64,000 nt of DNA from an uncultured Carboxylicivirga sp. GTDB lineage: Bacteria > Bacteroidota > Bacteroidia > Bacteroidales > Marinilabiliaceae. Under the pieces are notes generated by a model. That model made no database searches. It had not been told where the DNA came from and saw only the letters and a program-made list of their open reading frames with translations. The stretch's first letter is position 1. Every line of letters starts with the position of its first letter. The position numbers and the translations under genes were made by a program. The stretch lies in assembly GCF_963668385.1 (NCBI RefSeq), contig NZ_OY764327.1:5774724-5838723 (forward strand), given 5' to 3'. Shown here in pieces: positions 54,674 through 63,427 of this stretch.

Positions 54674-55304
54674 GTAAAATATATTCCTGCTCTCCTACTT
54701 GCTCAAATCCCATCTTTTTTAAATAACGAATGTGAGTTTTATTACTCGACTCACACACTAAGCTACGAGTACTTTCTTCCGCAAATTGCTCACGGTATTT
54801 CTGCAACAAGAATCGGCCTGTTTTATAGTCGCGATACTCAGGCGTAACATAGTCTAAAACTATTTCAGATCGACCATTTTTAGCCTCTTCAACAATAAAC
54901 ACACCCGCCACTTTTGCATCACGTAAGGCCAATAAAATCTGACTGTTTTGCTTTTTAAAATTGAGATTGAATTCTGGAAAATAGTTACCTATATCTTTAA
55001 AATGGTACAATAAATAATGACGTAGAAACTCATCATCAGCATTTGCTCTAACCAAACTAAATAGTTCTTTCTTAAACAATAAAAAACGTAAATAGTAAAT
55101 ATTAAATAGCGCTATTAAAAGATTCATAATACCTACTGGCAGAGCACCAATGTAAAAACCATAAAACGAAAAGATGGATGATCCAATAAAATTATAAATA
55201 CGAAGTTTTACCAAAGAGGATAAACTCAATGAGATAAAAACCAATGTTGATGCCAAATAACCAATCCATTCAATTAACGGAAGGTTCCAGTATATTTCGT
55301 TCAT
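54666..55304 (-). CDS. YgjV-like membrane domain fused to a GNAT acyltransferase
   Basis: 212 residues. The N-terminal about 75 residues hold three short membrane helices (EWIGYLASTLVFISLSLSSL, RIYNFIGSSIFSFYGFYIGA, MNLLIALFNIYYLRFL) like YgjV proteins. The C-terminal part is a GNAT domain (KVAGVFIVEEAKNG, VLDYVTPEYRDYKTGRFLL, SSNKTHIRYLKKMGFEQVG). An acetyl- or acyltransferase held at the inner membrane is the likely form. Substrate unknown. Confidence 0.8.
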   Translation of the reverse strand: MNEIYWNLPLIEWIGYLASTLVFISLSLSSLVKLRIYNFIGSSIFSFYGFYIGALPVGIMNLLIALFNIYYLRFLLFKKELFSLVRANADDEFLRHYLLYHFKDIGNYFPEFNLNFKKQNSQILLALRDAKVAGVFIVEEAKNGRSEIVLDYVTPEYRDYKTGRFLLQKYREQFAEESTRSLVCESSNKTHIRYLKKMGFEQVGEQEYILQL

Positions 55305-55421
55305 AATAGCGTTGCATTTACGGCAAAAATAAGATAAAAATGCAACTGCCGACCAATTGGTCTATAAAAAAAGCCCAGGCAAAACACTACCCGGGCTACT
55401 TATCACAAAAAATCAACAATA

Positions 55422-56905
55422 TTACTTGTTCATATCAATAACAATCTTTGGTTGAACCTCATCGCTATTCTTCACAATATCGTTAACCGTATTATCTTCC
55501 ATCTTTCCAAAACCAACTTTAACAACCTCACTCTGAGAGGAAGAGACGCCTTCAAAACCCTTTGTGGTAATTTCTATAACTCCCTGACTATGATCTTCAC
55601 CATACTTTTCAACAGCTGCCTCGCCTTTTAATACATTAATAGCATCAATATTATCAGGAGAAATGCTGTTTATATCTTCCGTATATCTCTCCCCATTAAG
55701 GTAAATTATTTGATCAGAAATAGATTGCTCTGATTTAGGTATTTCATAATCTTTCGTCATCACAAATATTGCCCCGTTATTATCAGCTGGTAATAAATCT
55801 CCAAAGGAGTGACCAACCTCGACTTGCCCCAAAGCCTTAATCTGATCTGCTTTAAGCCCTTTCACTAAACTCCAATCTACTAATTCATAGTTAAGAATAA
55901 ACTGAACCCCTTTTAAGTTTTCTGTTTCCTCAACCAAACCTTTGTCGGTTAATACTACACTATAAGTACTTCCATCTTCATAATCAATAACAGCACGCGC
56001 CCCATCTAAAGTTTGAATCTCTTCATCCGATGTTGTTTTATCAGAATCGGTACAGGCCAGCAATGCAATAGCAGTTATGGCTGTTATAAATATTCCTTTT
56101 AACTGTGTTTTAAATTTGTTTTGAATTGTATTATTCATCATGATTATTCGTTTTTTAATTAAATTTTGACTGAAGTTGTTCACCAACCTCAATTGGGTAC
56201 TTCCTGGCAAGTAATTGATTAATGAATACTGATATTTTTGGGGTTCTTCCGAGGTTTGTATCATGGCTTTGTCAACACAGAATTCATGGTTTTGGGCTAT
56301 TAATTTCCGTAGCCACCATACAAACGGATTCCACCATTGGATTACCAACATCCATTCTGCCAGGGTAATGTCAATAGAATGCCACTGACGGCAATGGGTA
56401 TATTCGTGATTTAATATTAAATTTTTATCGTCTTGCTCCATTACCGATTGAGGAACAAAAACAGATTGAAAGAATGAAAATGGATTGATCTCCTTATCTT
56501 CGATAAGATATAGATTCAGTCCCTTTACTTTTAGCTTTTAGCTTTAGAAGATAGGAATATCCCCACACTAAACGGATCATCAAAACCAAGCTTACCAGTA
56601 AATAGATGGTTATAAACAGATGCGACCACTCCTACACAAAATGATTTTGATTCGAAAGCGCCGACTGATCTGATAACGGAATGGATAAAACGGGTACTTC
56701 AACTGGAGTTCCTTTAGTAAAAATAATAGAGCGAACAAAATTTGGCATGGCAAGCACCAGAACAACCCCTGGTACAATAAGTGCACTTAATAACCAGATT
56801 CGATTACGGGTAAACGTTGCATCTTTTGATAAAAAAGTACAAAAACCACAACCATTAATGCCACAATCAATGCTGCATTTACCTGCCACTCTATTAAATA
56901 TACCA
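55422..56905 (-). pseudogene. Decayed second copy of the M56 (BlaR1-like) sensor gene
   Basis: The region matches the intact blaR1-like gene at 56962-58980 from its first codon (MVYLIEWQVNAALIVALM at 56905) through the M56 zinc site. The reading frame is broken at least three times: a T run near 56833 has six Ts where the frame needs seven; a TAG follows NQNHFV (56632); and frame is lost again in a CTAAAAG repeat near 56535. The remaining open piece 55422-56441 starts at an internal Met and keeps HEYTH, a membrane segment with lipobox-like LLAC, and one plug-like repeat (VLKGEAAVEKYGEDHSQGVI). That fragment might still be expressed, but the full sensor cannot be made. Confidence 0.85.
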
Positions 56906-56961
56906 TGTTTTAACTTTCTTCAATAATTAGATTAGGCTTCAGAAAAGAACAATTTGTTTAC

Positions 56962-58980
56962 CTATTTTTTTGTATAAACTGCAATAATACCATTTCGAGC
57001 CTTATCTCCATATTGAGCAATTGCATCAGGCCCTTTCACAACTTTTATTGACTTGATATTATCTTCATCAACCTTACCATTAAACTCTTTTCCATCTACA
57101 AGTATTAAAGGTTTATCCTGCCCCCATACTCCTACATTTTGAATAAATTCTACAACTGAAATATCATCAGAATCATGATCTTTGGTTTCTATCATTATTA
57201 CACCATCCTTGGCTCTTTCTCCATATTGCTCAATAGCTGCTTCATCTTTAAGAACAGATACAGATTCGATTTTATTTTTTTTGATGGCATTAAACTCTTT
57301 ATTACTGATTTCTTTACCATTTACAATATAAATTGGATTACCTCCCGAAGCTTTTCCTGTGGCTATTTTAAGCGGATTATCAGTCATTTTTCCTGAACTA
57401 ACCTTAACCTCTGCTTGGGATGATTGCTCAGTACCTTTTGTAGTTATTATAATTACACCATCCTTAGCTCTCTCTCCATATTGCTCAATGGCTGCTTCAT
57501 CCTTAAGAACCGATACTTCTTTTATGTGACTTTTCTTAATAGTGGCAAGCCCGTTATTACTGACTTCCTTTCCATCTAAAATATAAATTGGATTACCTCC
57601 CGAAGCTTTTCCTGTGGCTATTTCAAGCGGATTATCAGTCATTTTTCCCGAACCAACTACTACCAATTCTTGTGCTGCCGGTTTAGATTCATTTGACTCT
57701 TTTTGTTGTAAAACAAATTTCACGTTTAGTTCTAATGTCGTATTCATGAGATTCACATCAGAGATGGCTGGCAACTCCGTCATTACTCTTTTAACCTCAT
57801 CTTCTAAAGCAGTCATTGAAGTGGAAGAATCATCTGCTGTTCCTTCTCCTTCCGAAGCATAGGCAACTACAACCACTTCGCCCGGATTAACTACATTACT
57901 ACCTTTTGCCGAACCTATTTTAGGCCTCCCAGCTTTCCCTTTCTTATTAATTGGCACATTTACCATCACATCAGCCGCAAAATTGTTATTTTGTGCTTCA
58001 AATGGATACTTAATATTTTGTGCAATAAATTTTCGCAAATCAACATCGGACTTAATCGTTTCTATTTTATCAGCTTTCTTAACCTGGACCTTTGTCTTTT
58101 CAGGATTAGTAAATGCCACTAATGCAGTAAATGTTACGATAATTACCAAAAGACTTTTCAGCTTAGCTAATAGCTTTCGGTCGGTTTTATTATTCATCAT
58201 GATTATTCGCTTTTTAATTAGACTTTGACTGAAATTGTTAACCAAATTCAGGCTTTTGCTTCCTGGCAAATAGTGCATTAACGAATATTGATATTGTTTG
58301 GGTTCTTCCGAGATTTGCATCATGGCTTTGTCAACACAGAATTCATGATTTTGGGCAATTAATTTCCGTAACCACCATGCAAACGGATTCCACCACTGTA
58401 ATACCAACATCCATTCTGCAAGGGTAATGTCAACAGAATGCCATTGGCGACAATGAGCTCGTTCGTGATTTAAAATATGATCTTTATCTTCTTGCTCCAT
58501 CACCGTTTGAGGAACAAAAACAGACTGAAAAAACGAGAATGGATTAATCTCCTTATCATCCAACAAATATAGATTAACCCCATTTACTTTTAACTTTGTA
58601 CTTTTACCTTTTAACTTAATAAGATAGGTATAGCCCCATAACAAACGCACTACAAATACCATACTAATCAGCAAATAAATGCTTAGTAATATGTGCGACC
58701 AATCAACGGCAGATGTTGCCGGAGCCACTGTGTTTGTATTTACCGTTACAGGTATTGATAAAGTTGTGAGATCAAGTTCTGCTTCCGGAGCAAACAGTAT
58801 TGATTTTACACTTAAAGGCATAGCTAACAACGGAATTATCCACGGCACAAATAAGGTACTTAAAAGCCATATTCTATTCCGGTTAAACAGCGCATCTTTC
58901 GATAAGAAAAGTGCAAAAACTATTACCATTAATGCCACCATTATAGCAGCTTTAACCTGCCACTCTATCAAATATGCCAT
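56962..58980 (-). CDS. blaR1: BlaR1-like M56 metallopeptidase with plug-like C-terminal repeats
   Basis: 672 residues: N-terminal membrane helices (about 7-25, 35-62, 95-118), a cytoplasmic M56 peptidase with zinc motif HERAH at 172-176, a further membrane helix (about 275-292), then an outside region with no penicillin-binding sensor domain. Instead the C-terminus has three repeats of a TonB-receptor-plug-like motif (SVLKDEAAIEQYGERAKDGV twice, VVKGPDAIAQYGDKARNGI once). The first two are 85 residues apart (255 bp at DNA level) and nearly identical. Start at ATG 58980, overlapping the blaI stop as TGATG. It presumably cleaves BlaI when its outer part senses a signal. Confidence 0.88.
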   Translation of the reverse strand: MAYLIEWQVKAAIMVALMVIVFALFLSKDALFNRNRIWLLSTLFVPWIIPLLAMPLSVKSILFAPEAELDLTTLSIPVTVNTNTVAPATSAVDWSHILLSIYLLISMVFVVRLLWGYTYLIKLKGKSTKLKVNGVNLYLLDDKEINPFSFFQSVFVPQTVMEQEDKDHILNHERAHCRQWHSVDITLAEWMLVLQWWNPFAWWLRKLIAQNHEFCVDKAMMQISEEPKQYQYSLMHYLPGSKSLNLVNNFSQSLIKKRIIMMNNKTDRKLLAKLKSLLVIIVTFTALVAFTNPEKTKVQVKKADKIETIKSDVDLRKFIAQNIKYPFEAQNNNFAADVMVNVPINKKGKAGRPKIGSAKGSNVVNPGEVVVVAYASEGEGTADDSSTSMTALEDEVKRVMTELPAISDVNLMNTTLELNVKFVLQQKESNESKPAAQELVVVGSGKMTDNPLEIATGKASGGNPIYILDGKEVSNNGLATIKKSHIKEVSVLKDEAAIEQYGERAKDGVIIITTKGTEQSSQAEVKVSSGKMTDNPLKIATGKASGGNPIYIVNGKEISNKEFNAIKKNKIESVSVLKDEAAIEQYGERAKDGVIMIETKDHDSDDISVVEFIQNVGVWGQDKPLILVDGKEFNGKVDEDNIKSIKVVKGPDAIAQYGDKARNGIIAVYTKK

Positions 58981-59348
58981 CACTCTTCTTTTTTCTCAAT
59001 TAATTCAATCAGTTCTTTTAAATCATCCACATTCAGCTTTTCTTCTTTTACAAAAAAGGAAACCACATTCTTGTAAGATGATTCAAAATAGTCAGATACC
59101 ATATTTTTGATATACAGCTTGCGATAATCTTCTTTGCTTATCGCAGGAAAATACTCGTGAGAGTTGCCGTAAGCATTATGAGAAACAAAACCCTTTTCTT
59201 CCAACCCTCTGATTATAGTACTGAATGTATTATAGTGAGGCTTTGGCTCGGGGTGTTTTGGCAACAGGTCTTTTACAAAACCCTTACCCGCTTCCCATAA
59301 AATCTTCATCACATCTTCTTCACGCTTTGTTAATCGTTTCGCTGTCAT
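58980..59348 (-). CDS. blaI: BlaI/MecI-family transcriptional repressor
   Basis: 122 residues with the winged-helix start KRLTKREEDVMKILWEAG, then HYNTFSTIIRGLEEKGFVSH, and the C-terminal dimerisation helices (VVSFFVKEEKLNVDDLKELI). In this family the repressor is cut by the partner M56 sensor and leaves the operator. One-base overlap with blaR1 and two operator-like dyads just upstream support an autoregulated pair. No beta-lactamase gene is present, so the regulon is not antibiotic resistance by evidence here. Confidence 0.93.
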   Translation of the reverse strand: MTAKRLTKREEDVMKILWEAGKGFVKDLLPKHPEPKPHYNTFSTIIRGLEEKGFVSHNAYGNSHEYFPAISKEDYRKLYIKNMVSDYFESSYKNVVSFFVKEEKLNVDDLKELIELIEKKEE

Positions 59349-59385
59349 TTCAATTATTTTTTACCCATGAATTCTATTGACAAAA

Positions 59386-59450
59386 CAAATGTAACTATTT
59401 AATTCGTTTATCCAACTAATTATTTAGTTTTTAAACTAATTTTTTAGTTT
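59386..59450 (-). promoter_or_regulatory. blaI promoter with two operator dyads
   Basis: On the minus strand a -7 box TACATTTG (59386-59393) is preceded by a TTG 19 nt upstream. Two inverted repeats lie over and above the -33 region: AACTAA-TTAT-TTAGTT (59414-59429) and AAACTAA-TTTT-TTAGTTT (59433-59450), with centres 20 bp apart (two helical turns). This is the layout of tandem BlaI/MecI dimer sites, though the half-site differs from the staphylococcal TACA/TGTA core. Confidence 0.7.
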
Positions 59451-59661
59451 ATATCAAATTATACAATAGCTAACTCCATAGCATTCAAGAGAACTATTAA
59501 CTAATAGACTCAATAAGCATGATCGGCTTCATCAACACATCGAATCATTAATAATCATTTAATTCATCTTTTAAATTGCTGACTTAACACAAATTCAAAG
59601 GCTTTTTATAAAATACTTCAGACTGCCTTGCTCAATATTATTCCGAATTATTTAAAAACTA

Positions 59662-59669
59662 TATTTTTG
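59662..59669 (+). promoter_or_regulatory. -7 box directly at the amidase start
   Basis: TATTTTTG (TAnnTTTG) with 6 nt between it and ATG 59676. It would place the transcript start at or beside the start codon, and rules out the upstream ATG at 59628. Nothing else notable in 59451-59661. Confidence 0.5.
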
Positions 59670-59675
59670 TGCTTC

Positions 59676-60662
59676 ATGAAAATAAAAACAACATATATAT
59701 ATTTTTTATACCTGCTATTACTGGTTCCTGCATCATTATCGGCTCAAACATCTGTTGACACTTTAAAAAGCAAACCAAAAAATGGCGAAGGACTATATTC
59801 TTTCATGGAAAGAAATCATCTTTCGCCCAAAGAAGATTTGCACCAGTTTTTAGAGCTTAACAAAGGAAAATTCGGAACTAACAACAGCTTATTACTACAC
59901 GAGACCTACTTGATTCCGGTAAAGCAAACCAACTTATTTGAACCTTTATTCGGCAAAGAACGAGAAACATTCCCCATTGAATCGAGCGAGATGAAAGGAG
60001 CTGTCTTTTATTTAGTTTCTGGTCATGGTGGTCCCGACCCCGGAGCTATTGGAAAATATGGTTCGCATGAGCTACATGAAGACGAATACGCATATGATAT
60101 AACGCTTCGGGTGGCTAAAAAATTGATGGAAAATGGAGCGAAGGTACATATCATAATTCAGGATCCGGATGATGGAATACGTGATGAGCAGATTTTAAAA
60201 TACGACAATCACGAAACATGCATGGGCGAAACCATTCCTCTCGATCAAATGGATCGATTAAAACAACGTACCAATAAAATTAACGAGCTATTTAAAAAGG
60301 ATACTGAAAAATACCGTCGTACCCTAATACTTCATCTCGATAGCCGAAGTAAACGTAAACAAATCGACGTTTTCTTCTATCATTATAAAAAGAGTAAAAA
60401 TGGAGAAAAACTAGCTAATACACTACGCGATACTTTCAACGAAAAATATGGCGAGCATCAGCCAACCAGGGGATTTGAAGGTACTGTAAGCGATCGGAAT
60501 TTATATATTTTGCGCAACACAACACCCGTTTCGGTGTTTGTAGAGTTGGGCAATATTCAAAACTACCGCGATCAACAACGATTTGTCATTGCCGATAATC
60601 GACAAGCTTTGGCAAATTGGTTGTACATTGGCTTAAAGAAAGATTTTGATAAAAATAAATAA
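59676..60662 (+). CDS. N-acetylmuramoyl-L-alanine amidase (Amidase_3), exported
   Basis: 328 residues. Signal peptide about 1-23 (SLSAQ) with the start at 59676. Residues about 35-90 look like a LysM-type region (EGLYSFMERNHLSPKEDLHQ, then LLLHETYLIPV). The catalytic part has zinc-site segments SGHGGPDPGAIG, the Glu in HEDEYAYDITLRVAKKL, LILHLDSRSK in place of the usual SxHxN/D, and FVELGNIQN. It would cut the amide between MurNAc and the stem peptide in the periplasm. The altered third motif deserves checking. Confidence 0.85.
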   Translation: MKIKTTYIYFLYLLLLVPASLSAQTSVDTLKSKPKNGEGLYSFMERNHLSPKEDLHQFLELNKGKFGTNNSLLLHETYLIPVKQTNLFEPLFGKERETFPIESSEMKGAVFYLVSGHGGPDPGAIGKYGSHELHEDEYAYDITLRVAKKLMENGAKVHIIIQDPDDGIRDEQILKYDNHETCMGETIPLDQMDRLKQRTNKINELFKKDTEKYRRTLILHLDSRSKRKQIDVFFYHYKKSKNGEKLANTLRDTFNEKYGEHQPTRGFEGTVSDRNLYILRNTTPVSVFVELGNIQNYRDQQRFVIADNRQALANWLYIGLKKDFDKNK

Positions 60663-60691
60663 CTTAGAACTTTAAATAAAACCATTCTGAT

Positions 60692-61588
60692 ATGAAACCA
60701 ACATTACTGATTCTTGCTGCCGGCATGGGAAGCCGCTACGGAGGCCTAAAACAAATGGACGAACTGGGTCCTCATGGAGAATCAATTATCGATTATTCGG
60801 TTTACGATGCCATACAATCGGGATTCGACAAAGTAGTTTTTGTGATTCGCGAAGACTTTGCAGATGTTTTTAAAGAACGCTTCGAACCTCGCTTGGCAGG
60901 AAAAATCAAAACAGAATATGTATACCAGGATTTAAAAGATCTTCCTGAAGGCTTTTCAGTACCCGAAGGACGCGAAAAACCTTGGGGAACTGGTCATGCA
61001 ATATTAATGGCTAAAGAAGTTATCAACGAACCTTTTGCCATCATCAATGCCGATGATTTTTACGGACGCGAGGCATATAAGCAAGTATTTGATTTTGTTG
61101 CCGAAAGTAAAGTTGAAAATGAGTACGCAATGGTTGGTTACAAGCTAAACAATACATTATCGGAACACGGAACCGTTTCTCGGGGTGTCTGCGAAACCAA
61201 CTCAGAAGGAAATCTGGTTAACATTGTTGAGCGCACTAAAATTGGATACGAAGGAGAAAAAATATTTTTCTACGAAGAAGATTCTAAAACAGAATTAACA
61301 GGAACAGAAGCTGTTTCGATGAACTTTTGGGCGTTCAAACCCAATTATTTTCAAAAATTAGAAGATGCTTTTCTTGATTTCTTAAAAGAAAAAGGACAAG
61401 AAATGAAATCAGAGTTCTATTTCAACGCTGTAGTTGATCAATTAATTAAAAAAGAAGAAGCTTCAACTAAAGTTATCAGAACCGATTCAAAATGGTTTGG
61501 AGTAACCTATAAAGAAGATAAACCATTGGTTCAGAAAAAAATTGACGAGTTAATATCAGATGGTATCTACCCTGCCAAACTTTGGTAA
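60692..61588 (+). CDS. Sugar-phosphate nucleotidyltransferase-like protein
   Basis: 298 residues, NTP_transferase fold. Nucleotide-binding start LLILAAGMGSRYGGLKQM, metal-binding Asp region INADDFYGREAY, and GTGHAILMAKEV in between. No left-handed beta-helix or CBS domains, so a nucleotide-sugar pyrophosphorylase-like enzyme of unknown sugar. Follows the amidase by 29 nt on the same strand, so a cell-envelope role is plausible; followed by a clear terminator. Confidence 0.87.
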   Translation: MKPTLLILAAGMGSRYGGLKQMDELGPHGESIIDYSVYDAIQSGFDKVVFVIREDFADVFKERFEPRLAGKIKTEYVYQDLKDLPEGFSVPEGREKPWGTGHAILMAKEVINEPFAIINADDFYGREAYKQVFDFVAESKVENEYAMVGYKLNNTLSEHGTVSRGVCETNSEGNLVNIVERTKIGYEGEKIFFYEEDSKTELTGTEAVSMNFWAFKPNYFQKLEDAFLDFLKEKGQEMKSEFYFNAVVDQLIKKEEASTKVIRTDSKWFGVTYKEDKPLVQKKIDELISDGIYPAKLW

Positions 61589-61612
61589 AAAACGTATAGT
61601 TTAAATACATAC

Positions 61613-61637
61613 TGGCGGCTTTATTGCCGCCTTTTTT
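61613..61637 (+). terminator. Rho-independent terminator
   Basis: GGCGGC (61614-61619) / GCCGCC (61626-61631) with a TTTATT loop and six T residues (61632-61637), 25 nt after the nucleotidyltransferase stop. The rest up to 61855 shows nothing recognisable. Confidence 0.9.
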
Positions 61638-61855
61638 ATGTTCCTTACCCAGGTATTACCCCCACCTCTCGTCATCCCCATAAAACAAAGATTTTTATCT
61701 ACATACATCGCTTCTTTTAACTTCCCCCTCTTGTAATCATTAACAAAAAAATATACCTTTACAAGGAAACTATTTCCATTTCCTATAGATTTATAGAATC
61801 AAAAAGCTTCTTCAACCCGCTTTTTGTAATCAACAAACATCTAAACTTATCTTGA

Positions 61856-63400
61856 ATGAAAGCTACTATCAATCGTAGAAACTTTTTAAAGGCCGGAGCT
61901 GTTACCGCAGTCGGAACAGCCATCATGCCGCATTTACTATCGGGTTGCACCAGCAGCCCCTCAGCAACAGGAAACAACATGACATTACACAATTATCTTG
62001 AACATTTTAATGTAACCCAGCAAATGATTCAGGAAATAATCAGAGAAGGATTATCTAAAGGCGGAGATTATTGCGATGTATATTTTCAACATATGATTGG
62101 CAATTACATCGGTTTGGAAGACAAAGCTGTTAACAGAGCTTATTCTGATGTTAGCTTTGGTGTTGGAATTCGAGTGTTAAAGGGAGATCAAACAGGCTAT
62201 TCATTCAGCGAAGAAATTACAATGGATGCCATGAAGTCTGCCGCACGCACAGCTGCCAATATAGCAAACAGCACAGCTAAAGTTGAACCAGTAGCTCTCG
62301 AAAACCATAAATTACCCAACTACTATGTTATTAAAACACCATGGGAAGAGGTATCGATCAACGAAAAGATACCCTACCTGCAACAAATAAATGATAAGGT
62401 CTTTGCTCATGACAATCGCATCATCAAATCAAATGTGTGGTTTATGGATGAAACATCATATGTACTTTTTGCCAATTCAGAAGGCCGTATGACCTTTGAT
62501 TATCAACCAATGGGACAAATTTCAGTAAGTTGTACTGCCGAACAAAACGGACAAAAAGAACAAAATGGCTTTAACCTGTCAGGCCGACGAGGAATCGAAT
62601 TCTTTACGCCTGAAAATATTGATTTACTAGCTTCGGAAGCCGTTAAACGAACCACTGATTTATTTGAAGCAGTGAAGCCTAAAGCCGGAGAATTACCAGT
62701 TGTATTGGCCGCCGGAAGTTCTGGTATTTTGTTGCACGAAGCTATTGGTCATGGTATGGAAGCTGATTTCAACCGTAAAGATGTTTCTATTTTTAGTGAT
62801 AAGATTGGCAAAAAAGTAGCCAAAGACTTTGTTACCATTGTTGATGATGGAACCAATCCTAATGTACGAGGATCAATCAATGTGGATGATGAAGGTAACG
62901 ACACTGAAAAAACCTATCTGGTTTCAAATGGTACCATGACATCATACCTACATGACAGAATCAGTGCTAAGCATTACGGTGTAAAAACAACAGGCAGCGG
63001 TCGTCGCGAATCATTCCGTCATATGCCAATGCCACGTATGCGTAATACTTATATGGAGAATGGTCCTCATAAAAAAGAAGAAATCATCGATTCGGTTAAA
63101 TACGGAATTTATGCCGAAACCTTCACCAACGGACAGGTGATGATTGGTGCTGGTGACTTTACATTCTACGTAAAATCAGGCTATCTAATCGAAGATGGAA
63201 AATTAACACAACCTATCAAGGATATCAACATTATTGGCAATGGGCCGAAAGTTCTTTCTGATATTGAGATGGTAGCCGACGACTTTACAATGGCCGAAGG
63301 AGGTTGGACATGCGGTAAAAACGGACAAGGTGTACCGGTTTCAATGGGATTACCTACCGTTAAAGTTTCAAAAATTACTGTTGGCGGAGTAAACGCCTAA
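61856..63400 (+). CDS. tldD: TldD-family metalloprotease with Tat/lipoprotein-type export signal
   Basis: 514 residues. The protease signature HEAIGHGMEAD gives the HExxxH zinc motif of TldD, and the C-terminal GEGGWTCGK-like end (MAEGGWTCGKNGQGVPVSMG) is typical. Unusually for the E. coli view of TldD as cytosolic, the N-terminus has a twin-arginine motif (RRNFLKAG) and a lipobox-like LLSGC at about 27-31, so export is predicted. TldD works with TldE, encoded 27 nt downstream, to degrade peptides. Confidence 0.93.
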   Translation: MKATINRRNFLKAGAVTAVGTAIMPHLLSGCTSSPSATGNNMTLHNYLEHFNVTQQMIQEIIREGLSKGGDYCDVYFQHMIGNYIGLEDKAVNRAYSDVSFGVGIRVLKGDQTGYSFSEEITMDAMKSAARTAANIANSTAKVEPVALENHKLPNYYVIKTPWEEVSINEKIPYLQQINDKVFAHDNRIIKSNVWFMDETSYVLFANSEGRMTFDYQPMGQISVSCTAEQNGQKEQNGFNLSGRRGIEFFTPENIDLLASEAVKRTTDLFEAVKPKAGELPVVLAAGSSGILLHEAIGHGMEADFNRKDVSIFSDKIGKKVAKDFVTIVDDGTNPNVRGSINVDDEGNDTEKTYLVSNGTMTSYLHDRISAKHYGVKTTGSGRRESFRHMPMPRMRNTYMENGPHKKEEIIDSVKYGIYAETFTNGQVMIGAGDFTFYVKSGYLIEDGKLTQPIKDINIIGNGPKVLSDIEMVADDFTMAEGGWTCGKNGQGVPVSMGLPTVKVSKITVGGVNA

Positions 63401-63427
63401 TCTTGTCTAACTCAAAACTAAACTAAA

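Noticed and set aside
56632..56889. 85-residue frame as an independent small gene
   Set aside because: Its sequence aligns with the second to fourth helices of the neighbouring blaR1-like protein in the +1 frame; it is a piece of the broken paralogue.
58980..59348. Beta-lactam resistance operon from blaI/blaR1
   Set aside because: No beta-lactamase or PBP2a gene nearby and the M56 protein lacks a penicillin-binding sensor domain.
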